This document shows positions 46,109 to 64,000 of a DNA stretch of 64,000 nt, in pieces; within the stretch, counting starts at the first letter, position 1; each line of letters opens with the position of its first letter. The notes below the pieces were generated by a model. That model was not told the origin of the DNA and did not search any database. It was given only the letters and a program-made list of their open reading frames with translations. Source of the DNA: Sesamum alatum (Eukaryota > Streptophyta > Magnoliopsida > Lamiales > Pedaliaceae); assembly GCA_034509735.1 (NCBI GenBank), contig JACGWO010000012.1, forward strand, positions 21,543,188 to 21,607,187, in the 5' to 3' direction. The position numbers were made by a program, and so were the translations under genes.

Positions 46109-47590
46109 ATGAAATCCCTTCTTACTACAACGTTGTTGGTTTTAGTACTAGCGAATGTCCGATTGGGCGTGTCGTTCACGGTAATCATGTCTGATTCAGG
46201 TGCGCCCTCGAGCCTGGTTGACGGGCCTCAGTCTGGACTGCCCACGTCCAACAATGGAGCTTGGACTGATGCTAGAGAGCAAGAAGCAGTATATGATATC
46301 ATGAGAGCCACTGGGAATGACTGGGCTACTGAGATCCCTGACGTCTGTCGTGGCAGGTGGCATGGGATTGAGTGCATGCCCGATAAAGACAATGTCTTTC
46401 ATGTCGTGTCGCTTTCTTTCGGGGCTTTGTCTGATGACACGGCGTTCCCGACTTGTGACATAGCTCAATCCTCTATTTCGCCTTCGATCACCAAGCTGCC
46501 TCATCTACGAACCCTATTCTTTTATCGTTGTTTTACTAACAACCCTCAGCCAATCCCCTCCTTTTTGGGCCAATTGGGATCTTCTTTGCAATCCTTAGTA
46601 CTAAGGGAAAATGACCACGTTGGGCCGATCCCATATGAACTAGGCAATCTCACACGTTTGACAGTCTTGGACCTCTACAGAAACAATCTCAACGGTTCAA
46701 TTCCGGTTTCTTTGGGTAGGATCATCGGTCTAAGGTCGTTAGACTTAAGTTGCAACAGATTATCCGGTTCAATTCCTAATATCACGTTCCCTGCGCTAAG
46801 TGTCCTAAACCTCAACCAAAACCATCTCACCGGTCCACTACCAAACCCTCTCTTCACTAGCAATTCTCTGATAAAAATAGACCTAAGCCGAAATCGTATC
46901 TCCGGTCCAATTCCCAACCTAACCAATCTAAAAGACCTCATCCTCTTAGACTTAAGCTACAACACTCTAACCGGCCCGCTCCCACAATCTCTCCAGGGCT
47001 TAGAATCCCTACAAGCCCTCATCCTTAACGGCAACCCATCAATGTCTACAACGATCCCAGAAACAACATTCGTCGGACTAGACAATCTAATGATCCTCGG
47101 ACTATCCAACATGAACTTAGAAGGGCCAATACCAGCATCGCTAGGCCAACTAACAACACTGCGGGTGCTCCACCTCGACAACAACCGATTCAACGACACC
47201 ATCCCTCCGAGCTTCGCGGACTTGGACACTCTAAGTGAGCTGAGGCTGGAGAACAACAGATTGGCTGGGCCAGTTCCATTCAAGAGAGAAAGGGTTTGGA
47301 GGATGGGAAGAAAATTGAGGCTCAACAATAATTTAGGTTTATGCTATGATACAAAAAGTGGGCTAGGAGATGATTTGGACACATTGTCTAGTGCTGGAAT
47401 TGGACATTGTGAGACAGCAAATCTTGGGCCTGGAGTATCAGTTCAACATACTTCCACAGTTGGTGATGCAGATCATATGTTAAAATCAAGCACAAAATCA
47501 GGTGCTGCCTCACTTGCCAAAAGAGGTTCAATTTCAAGAAAAATGATTGAGCTTATAGTCATTTTCTTGTTTGTTTTATTTTTATTTTGA
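46109..47590 (+). CDS. TMM: TOO MANY MOUTHS, LRR receptor-like protein for stomatal patterning
   Basis: One intronless frame of 493 aa (Arabidopsis TMM is close to this length). Residues 1-22 are a signal peptide (MKSLLTTTLLVLVLANV). The TMM-specific N-terminal region follows: EAVYDIMRATGNDWATEIP, CRGRWHGIECMPD, then VVSLSFGALSDDTAFPTCD. About ten or eleven LRRs follow (LVLRENDHVGPIPYELGNL, LDLYRNNLNGSIP, LDLSYNTLTGPLP, LHLDNNRFNDTIPPSF), then KRERVWRMGRKLRL, a Cys pair and a hydrophobic end (IELIVIFLFVLFLF, 479-492) that anchors it in the plasma membrane. There is no kinase domain. In the known pathway TMM pairs with ERECTA-family kinases and modulates perception of EPF peptides. The frame is intact. 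Neighbours are a MITE upstream and intergenic small elements downstream. Confidence 0.96.
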   Translation: MKSLLTTTLLVLVLANVRLGVSFTVIMSDSGAPSSLVDGPQSGLPTSNNGAWTDAREQEAVYDIMRATGNDWATEIPDVCRGRWHGIECMPDKDNVFHVVSLSFGALSDDTAFPTCDIAQSSISPSITKLPHLRTLFFYRCFTNNPQPIPSFLGQLGSSLQSLVLRENDHVGPIPYELGNLTRLTVLDLYRNNLNGSIPVSLGRIIGLRSLDLSCNRLSGSIPNITFPALSVLNLNQNHLTGPLPNPLFTSNSLIKIDLSRNRISGPIPNLTNLKDLILLDLSYNTLTGPLPQSLQGLESLQALILNGNPSMSTTIPETTFVGLDNLMILGLSNMNLEGPIPASLGQLTTLRVLHLDNNRFNDTIPPSFADLDTLSELRLENNRLAGPVPFKRERVWRMGRKLRLNNNLGLCYDTKSGLGDDLDTLSSAGIGHCETANLGPGVSVQHTSTVGDADHMLKSSTKSGAASLAKRGSISRKMIELIVIFLFVLFLF

Positions 47591-47715
47591 GCAACATTTT
47601 TTTTTTTTTTTTGAATCCCTTTTGTTAGGAATGTATATATAGAGAGAGTGAGTTTTTGTAACAAATACAAATGAAGAATTCCCTAAGTTTTGTCCCTATT
47701 TCCCTATAGTAGAAA

Positions 47716-48128
47716 GGGTAAATTACAGCTATATCCTTTGAGGTTTGACATAATTACAAATATTCTCTTGTTTTTTGAAAAATTACAAATATCCCTGAAA
47801 TTTGTAACCGTCTAACAAATAACCCATTTTTATGAGTGCACTGACCAAAATATCCTTATGCACTGAATTATTTTTTATTTAATTCTTAAATTTTTTTGGA
47901 CTACAATACGTAGGGAGGGGTTTCTTAAGTTTTTTACACAGAGGAGCAATAATGCAATTTGCCTCGAATAATTTTTCTACAATTTTAATAAAAAAAATCA
48001 AGGGCAAAATGGTACATTCTAAGTCTGGTTAAAAATTACAAACCTTATGAGGTATTTGTAAATTTTCAAACAACAAGGGGATATTTATAATTATACCAAA
48101 CCTCAGGGGAGGTGACTGTAATTTACCC
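47716..48128. mobile_element. MULE-like MITE (copy 3)
   Basis: 413 bp, GGGTAAATTAC and GTAATTTACCC ends. Flanks TAGTAGAAA and CAGTAGAAA agree at 8 of 9 positions. It lies about 125 bp after the TMM stop. Confidence 0.8.
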
Positions 48129-48479
48129 CAGTAGAAATGAAGTTTCCATGCACAAATTTATTTCTTGGCAAGGGAGTTTTTTTATTTTCAGTTTTTGGTT
48201 TGTGTTTAAAGTCTAACAATTTAAGTTTATTATACTTCAAAAACTACATAGAAAAGAACCCATCTGTAGAAAGATTAATTTGGTCCATAAATTAAATAAC
48301 CAGTAATTAAAACAATTTCTAACTCATTAATTAAAGTTGACATTATGACTAATATTATGATGACTCTAATAATTGGTAGGCCTACCAACTAAGGAACTAC
48401 TAGCGAATATTTGCTAGCGTCGGCTGTTTCATGCTTGCTTGCTATCTAGAATGAATTATTTTATTTTATTTAATTTTTA
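48129..48479. other. Intergenic DNA between MITEs
   Basis: AT-rich, with no coding frame or repeat recognised. Confidence 0.4.
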
Positions 48480-48675
48480 GGATAAATTATATTAACACCC
48501 CCTGTCTTTTGTATAATTATAAATACACTCCCTAAGGGATGTTAGTGTAATATTTTTTAGGGAATATTAGTGTAAGCTTTGCCTTTGAACATGGGGTGTA
48601 GCTGTAATTTTGTAAAAAATAGGGGGTGTTTGTGGATTTTAATCTAACTTCAAGGAATATCACTGTAATTTACCC
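48480..48675. mobile_element. MULE-like MITE (copy 4), short
   Basis: 196 bp, GGATAAATTATATTAACACC and ATATCACTGTAATTTACCC ends, flanked by TAATTTTTA and TAACTTTTA (8 of 9). It is a shorter relative, with CCCCCTGTCTTTTG and CAAAAGACAGG-like arms. Confidence 0.7.
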
Positions 48676-48702
48676 TAACTTTTATATAATACTAAAATTT
48701 TA

Positions 48703-49141
48703 GGGTAAATTACATCTACCTCTCCTGAGATTTGGTATAATCACAAATACCCCCTCGTTGTTTGAAAAATTACAAATACAACCCCCCCCCCCCCCCCCGA
48801 AGTTTGTAATTTTTAACCAAATGACTGAAATTGATCATTTTTCCCTTAAATCTTTTATTAAAATTATAGAAAAAATCGGCCAAGACAAATTGCATTATTG
48901 CTCCTCTGTGTAAAAGACTTAAGAAACATTTCCCTACACTTTGTAGTCCAAAAAAAATTTAAGAATTAAATAAAAATAATTCAGTGCATAAGGGCATTTC
49001 GGTCAGTTCACACATAAAAATTGATGAAAATGGGTTATTTATCAGACGGTCACAAACCTCAGGGGGTTATTTGTAATTTTTCAAACAACTAGGGGTATTT
49101 GTAATTATGTCAAATCTAGGGGAGGTATATGTAATTTAGCC
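48703..49141. mobile_element. MULE-like MITE (copy 5)
   Basis: 439 bp, GGGTAAATTACATC and ATGTAATTTAGCC ends; perfect 9 bp duplication AAAATTTTA (48694-48702 and 49142-49150). It contains a run of about 18 C. Best match to copies 1 and 3. Confidence 0.85.
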
Positions 49142-49150
49142 AAAATTTTA

Positions 49151-49409
49151 TTATATTTCGATTATATAGACTTTACGTATATTTCAGGAGGTTAAATTAG
49201 GTCAAAGGTCTTTTAGCAGCTCGCACGGATATAAACAAGAATAACTAAAGTATTTTAACTCAAGTCAATTAAATTTTGAAATCAAACTCAATTCCAGATA
49301 AAAAAAAAATTTACAATATAAAGATTATTCGGATTGATCGTCTTAAAAATCCATCGAATGGTTTATCGCCAGCTCAATAACAATTATTTCGTTGTAAATT
49401 ATAATGTAG
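49151..49409. other. Intergenic DNA
   Basis: AT-rich, no feature seen. Confidence 0.4.
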
Positions 49410-49418
49410 TTCAAAATA

Positions 49419-49674
49419 GGATTTAATGCAATTTACCCCCTGTGATATTACAAATAAGCAAATTACCTCCCTATGGAAAAAAAAAAAAATAACAATTCAC
49501 CCTCCTGTATTTTTTAAAATGAAACAATTTATTTCTCTGCTTCATTTTAGAAAACACAGGAGGTAAATTGATTCATTTTAAAAAATACAGGGGAATAAAT
49601 TATTATTTAACTTTTTATAGAAAAATAATTTGCTCATTTGTAATATCACAGGGAGGTTGTTAGCATTTTTCTCA
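49419..49674. mobile_element. MULE-like MITE (copy 6)
   Basis: 256 bp, GGATTTAATGCAATTTACC and GGTTGTTAGCATTTTTCTCA ends, perfect 9 bp duplication TTCAAAATA (49410-49418 and 49675-49683). Inverted arms CCCTGTGATATTACAAAT and ATTTGTAATATCACAGGG are nearly exact mirrors. Confidence 0.85.
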
Positions 49675-49781
49675 TTCAAAATATAAAACCAACATGTCAT
49701 CAAGAGGGATGGCAAAAAGAAAATTAAGGGTGAGGGAGATTGAATTAATTAATGATGTGTGGAGATATTAATATTTAATAT

Positions 49782-50036
49782 GGATAAATTATAATGACAT
49801 CTTTGAGGTCAGATCAAAATATATAAATATTCCTTATTTTTTGTTAAATTATAGCTACACCCCCTAAAGTTATAATTGTATTACAACTACACCCCCTATT
49901 TAAAGGCAAAGCTTATATTAATACTCCTGAAAAATATTACACTAACACCTCTCAAGAGATATAGATGTAATTATACAAAAGATAAAAGGTGTTTATGTAA
50001 TTGGACATAACGTAGGAGTGTCAATGTAATTTACCC
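49782..50036. mobile_element. MULE-like MITE (copy 7)
   Basis: About 255 bp, GGATAAATTATAATG and ATGTAATTTACCC. TAATATTTA is present on both sides but offset by four bases at the left, so the duplication is not exact. Confidence 0.6.
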
Positions 50037-50351
50037 TAATATTTATTATACTTTGACAATAACAGCTCAACAATGGCTTTGAAATAGTGTTATTATTATC
50101 AAGTCTAAAGTTTCTTTATGGGGTTGCCAAGCGCGCGTGGGCCAAGCGCGTCACCCCACAAAGAAATTTTGGCTCAAAGCATTTTAAATTAATTCAGTTC
50201 TTATCTTCATCGTCCTTTTTCAAAATTATCTTTTTCATGAAGTCCAAATTAGTTTTTCTGTTTTTTTCCTATTTTTAATTTTAAATTCTTTCACTGTTTA
50301 ATTTTTTCTCTCTCCTATTTAAATTGCCAAAATACTAGTGTATATAATATA
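50037..50351. other. Intergenic DNA
   Basis: AT-rich, with a short open frame at 50087-50278 that shows no domain. Confidence 0.35.
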
Positions 50352-50713
50352 GGGTCAACTACAATTACCTTTCTCGATGTTTGGCATAAGTACATGAAAT
50401 GATCTATTTTGTCCTCGATTTTTTTTTTTTAAATTGCAGAAAAATCAGCCGAAACAAATTACATTATTACTCCTCTGTGTAAAAAATGTAAAAAACTTTT
50501 TCCTGCGCATTTTTGTCCAAAAAAATTTAAAAATATTTAAAAATTAATCCAATTTGCGTAAGGACATTTTGGTCAGTTTACTTATAAAAATGGATGGAAA
50601 TAGTTATTTGTTAGAATATTACAAACCTCAGAGGAGATATTTGTAATTTTTAAAATAATGAGGAAGTATCCATAATTATGTCAAAACTCAGGAGAGGTCA
50701 TTGTAATTCATCC
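50352..50713. mobile_element. MULE-like MITE (copy 8)
   Basis: 362 bp, GGGTCAACTACAATTACC and CATTGTAATTCATCC ends, perfect 9 bp duplication TATAATATA (50343-50351 and 50714-50722). The duplication is low in complexity, so chance is a caveat. Confidence 0.75.
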
Positions 50714-50918
50714 TATAATATAATCATTAGTGCTGATGTTAGCAAGAGATTCTACTTCTGTTTGTAAGAATAAGTTATAAAGAAAGCCGTAAGTCTAGTT
50801 GTAGGGAAAATTAGGAGTATTTAAAAATAAATGTGAAAAAATTACAGTTGACGTGTTTGGAGCAAAAAGAAGAAAGTTAATATATATATATATATATACA
50901 TATATACTTATTTATTAA

Positions 50919-51195
50919 GAATAATTATATTTACACCCCGAATCATAGTTTATTTAACAAACTACCCCCTACTTTTTAGATAATTACACATAAATCTATC
51001 AAAAACGTCGACATCCTTTATACAAATCATTCGTACTTTTAAAAAAATTACACATAAACACCCAAAAAACGTCGACATTAATACACTAACTATCATGTTT
51101 TTTGGTTGTCATGAATGGTTTTTATAATTATTCAAAAGATAGGGATAATTTATGTAAACAGATCGTAGGTCAGGAGATATAATTGTAATTACCTT
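50919..51195. mobile_element. MULE-like MITE (copy 9)
   Basis: 277 bp, GAATAATTATATTTACACC and AATTGTAATTACCTT ends, flanked by TTTATTAA (50911-50918 and 51196-51203). Repeated CAAAAAACGTCGACAT lies inside. Confidence 0.65.
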
Positions 51196-51866
51196 TTTAT
51201 TAATAAACTGCAAAAATTGATGAAGATAATTTATAACTTTTAGTTTAAATAAAGTGAATTGATAACAATTTAAGAGCATATACTATAAACAAAGAATATT
51301 ATTTTCAATTTGTTTTCAACCAAAAACTGATAAACATTTAAAAGTTGAATTATTACAAGAACTACACTGAAGATTGAGCAGCAAAAAATCCCAACTGAAA
51401 TTGAAATTCAGGAAACCTCAAAAACAGAGACCCCACAAAGATTGAATTTTTAAGTAAAATGCAAAGAGTAAAGAAAGAAAGACGGCATATATGCAGACAT
51501 ACTGACCCACACACGCCACTGCAGAAACCAAGATTTCAACGTTTGGTTTCTCAGACTCACTCCAATCAGCTTTGTTGTTTCACATTACTTAATTAATAAA
51601 GCTCTGTTCTTTTCTACTTTCTCCCCCTCTGCTCTGTTCTTGATTCCCTCTCAATATCTTTTCACTCAATCGACAAACATTTGCTCAAGAACAGATTAAC
51701 AAGTGGGAGAAGAGCATCTCACGAGGGTCTGTTCTGTTCTGTTTGATAACCAAGACAAGTTTTTTATTTTTCTTCTTGACAAACCCCTTGGTTGAATTCT
51801 TGAAGGCGTCAAACAGGGAAAGGAGAGAATCTTGGTCTTTTTTTTTTTTTTTTCTTTTCTTGTTTG
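51196..51866 (+). promoter_or_regulatory. Promoter and leader region of the PTI1-like kinase gene
   Basis: AT-rich to about 51430, then pyrimidine-rich leader-like DNA (CTCTGTTCTTTTCTACTTTC, CCTCTCAATATC) and a T run near 51839-51853. Transcription start cannot be fixed, because no clear TATA box is visible. Confidence 0.35.
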
Positions 51867-51920
51867 ATGGTTCTTAGCGAAGAGATGGGCTGCTTTGCGT
51901 TGCCTGCTGAAATTTGCTGA
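51867..51920 (+). CDS. Upstream ORF in the PTI1-like kinase leader
   Basis: ATG at 51867 opens an 18-codon frame (MVLSEEMGCFALPAEIC, then TGA at 51918-51920) that ends 34 nt before the main ATG at 51955. If the leader contains it, scanning ribosomes would meet it first, so it could reduce kinase translation. A second in-frame ATG lies at 51885. Conservation is untested. Confidence 0.5.
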   Translation: MVLSEEMGCFALPAEIC

Positions 51921-51954
51921 AAGGGAGGATTTTGCTTGGTGGGGTGTTGAAGGG

Positions 51955-54564
51955 ATGATGGATTTCTTCTCGAAGTTTTGTTGTGTAAAGGGTTCAGATC
52001 GGTATGTTGTATCATTGTTTCATTTGGGTCAATGCTCATTTCTGCTGGTTTTGTGTTGTTTGAATTCTTGAAAGTAATTTTGTATGGTTGTTTTGGGGTG
52101 TGTGTTCTTTTGTTGTCTCTTTTGAATTAAGGTTTTTGTCTCAGGTCCAGAAACTGTTTTATTGATTAGTGATGCTTCTGTTTTTTTCTTTCTTTGCTGC
52201 ATAACCATTTGGAAGAGTGAATTATCAAGTTTTGCATGTTTTTTTCAATGTCTTCCATTGGAGTTTCTTGTGTGTTGTTAATTAAGGTGAAGTCTTGAAT
52301 TAACAGGAAAAACCAGGGGAAAAAGGACTCAACATGGAGGATTTTTTCTCTTAAGGAGTTGCAGTTGGCTACGAATAATTTTAACTATGATAACAAGCTT
52401 GGAGAAGGGGGATTTGGCAGTGTGTATTGGGGCCAGCTCTGGGATGGTTCTCAAGTAAGATTGCTGTTCTTATCATCCAAATTCATGTAGGTTTCTGAAA
52501 TGTTTTCATCTTGCTGTGTTGGGTTGGTTCTGCTTCTAGCCTCTAGTAATCCACTTAGCAAGATGTGCAAGAAATTGAAATGGTGCTATGGAATCATATT
52601 AATTTGGTAAGAGATTCACTTTTGCTTTGGGAACTTTTGACCAAAGAGGATATTTACCATACATGGCGAGTTAGTTTGTATAGGTGTTCGTGTGAAATGA
52701 GAATATGTTTGCATTAGTTAATAAGATTGTGTTTTATGTTGAATTACGGTGAGAATACGTATAAACAAACATGTTTTCACTTTTAATTACTGTTTCGAAA
52801 ACTGAAAACTAGAATTGTAAACACAAACAAACTCAAAATTCCTTATATGGATTCGAGTTTGTTTCTCTAAGTTGCCTTCTTGAACATAATACATAAAATG
52901 GGTAATGACACGAATGCATAATACTCGTGTTTCCATCTTTACTCCTTTCGTTGTAGGCTTGCAGTTGCTTTGCTTATTGATAGAGGCCTTCCATCTTGCA
53001 TGTCTATCTGGTTGTATGAAAACTGGTTGTGCAAAATGCTGAAGTTGTACATCTGTCAATGGGTTTTAAAATGCCTTCACTACACGTAGACGAAGACGTC
53101 TGAGACGGTGGCGACCTTTAAGAAGGGCGTCAAAAGTAGTTACCGGCGTTCTTTTATTTGTGTGGTTTGCATAAATATAGAGAACCAGTGATTGTTAAGG
53201 TTTTAGGGGATGAAGAAACATAGTGGTTACTATGGTCAAGAGATACATTAGAACCAGTGGTTTTTTCTCTAACCATGGATAAATCCTATTTGCGGGAGCT
53301 AATAGATCGAACTTTTAAGTTTTGCATTCTTAGGCTCTTGGAAAGTATGATAAGCACTCCTGGAAAATTTACCCAAACCAGCTTTAGCCGAACCAAACAA
53401 TCACATGGCAAGTGTATGACACTTGCATACACTTGCCATGTGATTGGTCACTTTTCTTGACCTGTTCGCCAATCACATGCCAAATGTATTACACTTGCGA
53501 TGTAATTGGTTCAAGTTTGGCCAAACCCGGTCCGGATTAGAATTTTCCGCACTCATGACCCATTCACCCTCTTCCATGTTATTTATGTTTGGTTCTTTCT
53601 CATGCATGCTTCAACAGATAGCTGTTAAGAGGTTAAAATCATGGAGCAACAAGGCAGAGGTGGAGTTTTCTGTAGAAGTCGAGATACTGGCTCGTGTTCG
53701 GCACAAGAATCTGCTGACTTTACGTGGCTATTGTGCAGAAGGCCAAGAGCGTCTGATTGTCTACGATTACATGACCAATTTGAGCCTACTATCTCATCTT
53801 CACGGGCAGCATTCTGCTGAATGTCATCTCGACTGGCCCAGGCGGATGAACATTGCTATCGGTGCAGCTGAGGGCATTGCGTAAGTACCTGAGGAACTCT
53901 AGTTTCATTCAACTTCTTCCTGCCATTGAACTAACACTTCCCCTATTCCAGCTATCTACACCATTATGCAACACCCCACATAATCCACAGAGATATTAAG
54001 GCTAGCAATGTATTGCTAGACAGTGATTTTAAAGCTCAAGTTGCAGATTTTGGATTCGCGAAGTTCATCCCTGATGGCGCAACACACGTAACCACCAGAG
54101 TAAAGGGTACCCTCGGCTACCTCGCCCCAGAGTATGCAATGCTTGGGAAAGCATCAGAGAGCTGTGACGTTTATAGTTTTGGCATTCTTTTGCTTGAGCT
54201 CGCCAGCGGAAAGAAGCCTATAGAGAAGCTTAGTTCAACAACAAAGCGCCCAATCACGGACTGGGCCCTGCCGCTGGCTCGTGAAAGAAACTTTAGTGAA
54301 CTTGCTGATCAACGGCTAGATGGGAACTATGTGGAGGAAGAGCTGAAAAGAGTCGTCTTTGTTGGGCTTGTCTGTGCAGATAATCGACCTGAGAAGCGAC
54401 CGACGATGCTTGAAGTGGTCGAACTGCTGAAAGGAGACAAAGGGAAGTTTGCAGCTCTGGAGAATGAGGAAATGTTCAAAAGCACTGTGGCTGCAGATTC
54501 GGGTGCGGAGGACAACTCGGACGAGAAGGAGCCAAAACAAGAAATTGAAGATGTGAAGCCGTAG
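51955..54564 (+). CDS. PTI1-like receptor-like cytoplasmic kinase
   Basis: Exons 51955-52001, 52307-52454, 53618-53880 and 53952-54564, all GT-AG, product 356 aa. It resembles the Arabidopsis protein At3g15890 (about 360 aa, as I recall). The N-terminal [13 protein letters not shown] has a Cys pair that could be acylated. Kinase landmarks: Gly loop [11 protein letters not shown] (48-58), Lys69 (AVKRLKSW), Glu85, HRDIKASN with Asp167, Lys169 and Asn172, DFG at 185-187, APE at 211-213. The C-terminal region is acidic and Lys-rich ([11 protein letters not shown] end). All catalytic residues are intact. Intron 2 (52455-53617) holds repeat DNA and a hairpin. PTI1-type kinases act at the plasma membrane in immune and stress signalling; the role of this member is not known to me. 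Confidence 0.93.
53390..53540. repeat. Perfect 20 bp inverted repeat hairpin and related repeat in intron 2
   Basis: AATCACATGGCAAGTGTATG is followed by the loop ACACTTG and then its exact inverse, giving a 20 bp stem. A second related unit, CCAATCACATGCCAAATGTATTACACTTGCGATG (split), follows. It is a member of the TGTATTACACTTG repeat family seen in 31010-31180 and 40071-40400. Confidence 0.75.
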
Positions 54565-54891
54565 AGCATACATCTGCTGGATGGCTGTGTGGGGGGAAAA
54601 GTAGCATTTGAAATTATGGATTGAATTTTTTGGATTCGGTTTGCGCATTGTGCATGTTGAATGAACTTGCAGGAATGTTATTTCTGTACTGAAGATTTCT
54701 TTATATTTTTGTATTTTTTTTAAAAGACGGATTTTCTTTCTAGTTTTTGTACTATAAAATTCTTGAGTTTGAAGTTGTATATTCCAGATTAGTTGGTGCA
54801 AATTGTGCCAACTAAAAATAGTTGATTCTTCCTGGTGTTGCTTTGCTGAGAAAGAAATTTGTTTTTCGTTTGAACATTTGAATAAATGTTG
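54565..54891 (+). other. 3' untranslated and spacer region of the kinase gene
   Basis: T-rich sequence typical of a 3' end follows the stop at 54562-54564. An overlapping minus-strand frame is not a gene. Confidence 0.4.
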
Positions 54892-55280
54892 GGGTAAATT
54901 ACGTATACCTCCCTTGAAGTTTGGTATAATTATAAATATCCTCTCATTGTTTGAAAAATTATAAATATCACCCTAAAGTTTATTACCCTCTAACAAATAA
55001 TTTATTTTCATCTATTTTTATAGGTAAACTGACCAAAATACCCTTATATATTTTATTTAATTTTTAAAATTCTTTAAAATTTTTTGAACTACAATGTACA
55101 GGGAGAGGTTCTTAAATTTTTTTACACAAAAAAATTAATAATATAATTTACCTCGACTAATTTTTTAAATTTAACTAAAAGAGTCAACGACAAAATGATC
55201 AATTTCAAGCCTTTAATTAAAAATTACAAACTTTAAAAAATAATTATAATTTTTCAAACAACTAAAAAATATTTATAATT
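54892..55280. mobile_element. MULE-like MITE (copy 10), between the kinase gene and PRP8
   Basis: Starts GGGTAAATTACGTATACC near 54893, with CTTGAAGTTTGGTATAATTA as in copies 1, 3 and 5. The right half is strongly decayed and ends near ATTTATAATTC. No clear duplication. Confidence 0.65.
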
Positions 55281-55614
55281 CTGGTTGGAATTCTGTCGGG
55301 GTTAATTACACCGCCTTTGTTACAACAAGCATAAAATCGATTTTTTTATCATGGAGCAAATGAAAAGAGCACTGCTGGCAAGGATACGAACAGCATTGCA
55401 ATCAAACTGACAACTAGAAACTGAAACTCAGTTTACAGGTTATAATGGACTATCCAAAACAGGTTACTATGGCCGATGCCCCGTGTAATTTCATACAAAA
55501 GGTAAGTTATCGGGATACATATTTACAACAGAAGAAACACTCTTTTCTAAAACAAGTTCGGTACAAAAGGTAACAAATATCGCGTGGACCACGACGAAGA
55601 TGTGTTCGGGCGGA
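55281..55614 (-). other. Probable 3' untranslated region of PRP8
   Basis: Lies downstream of the PRP8 stop on the minus strand; no other feature seen. A minus-strand frame at 55491-55718 overlaps it and has no identified domain. Confidence 0.4.

Positions 55615-64000
<8,386 letters not shown>

Noticed and set aside
46196..47328. Long minus-strand frames across TMM
   Set aside because: They are antisense shadows of the intact TMM frame, with no domain.
54316..54801. A minus-strand gene overlapping the kinase 3' end
   Set aside because: It is an antisense shadow of the kinase exon that runs into the T-rich untranslated region, with no domain and no splice support.

Overview
The window is nuclear DNA of a flowering plant. 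It has intron-containing genes with GT-AG splice sites, plant-only gene families, and Copia, CACTA, LINE, Helitron and MITE-type transposons. An asterid (perhaps Lamiales) is only a guess from general sequence character.

Layout. (1) About 400-26,490 is one nested transposon block without host genes. A minus-strand LINE (LINE-A) is split by a 19.4 kb Copia element (877-20290, TSD TGGCC). That Copia was itself hit by a gene-poor minus-strand LTR element (1206-5260, TSD CTACC), by an LTR that now stands alone (16914-17853, TSD TATAC), and by a 9,965 bp CACTA transposon (6946-16910, TSD TAC) that landed on the junction of that solo LTR. A second, internally deleted LINE (LINE-B, 24622-26472, 17 bp TSD) lies just beyond the 5' end of LINE-A. 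(2) 28.5-31.8 kb holds a five-exon minus-strand gene for an AHP6-type pseudo-phosphotransfer protein, with a MITE in its last intron. (3) 31.9-46.0 kb is intergenic: Helitron-like and CACTA-like small elements, SINE-like fragments and a decayed Copia (34459-39562). (4) 46109-47590 is a single-exon TOO MANY MOUTHS (TMM) gene. (5) 47.7-51.2 kb is a run of small elements, most with 9 bp target duplications. (6) 51955-54564 is a four-exon PTI1-like kinase gene. (7) 55615-64000 (continuing off the edge) is the minus-strand gene for spliceosome core protein PRP8; 22 exons lie in the window.

How the genes relate. AHP6 dampens cytokinin phosphorelay, TMM tunes ERECTA-family signalling in stomatal patterning, the PTI1-like kinase is a cytoplasmic receptor-like kinase, and PRP8 is housekeeping. 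They do not form a pathway. As I recall the Arabidopsis locus numbers, AHP6, TMM and PRP8 sit together at AT1G80100, AT1G80080 and AT1G80070, so the order AHP6-TMM-PRP8 appears to be conserved eudicot synteny, with the PTI1-like gene as an extra member here.

All coordinates, splice sites and duplications were read by eye. Family assignments rest on recognised motifs, not on a database search.
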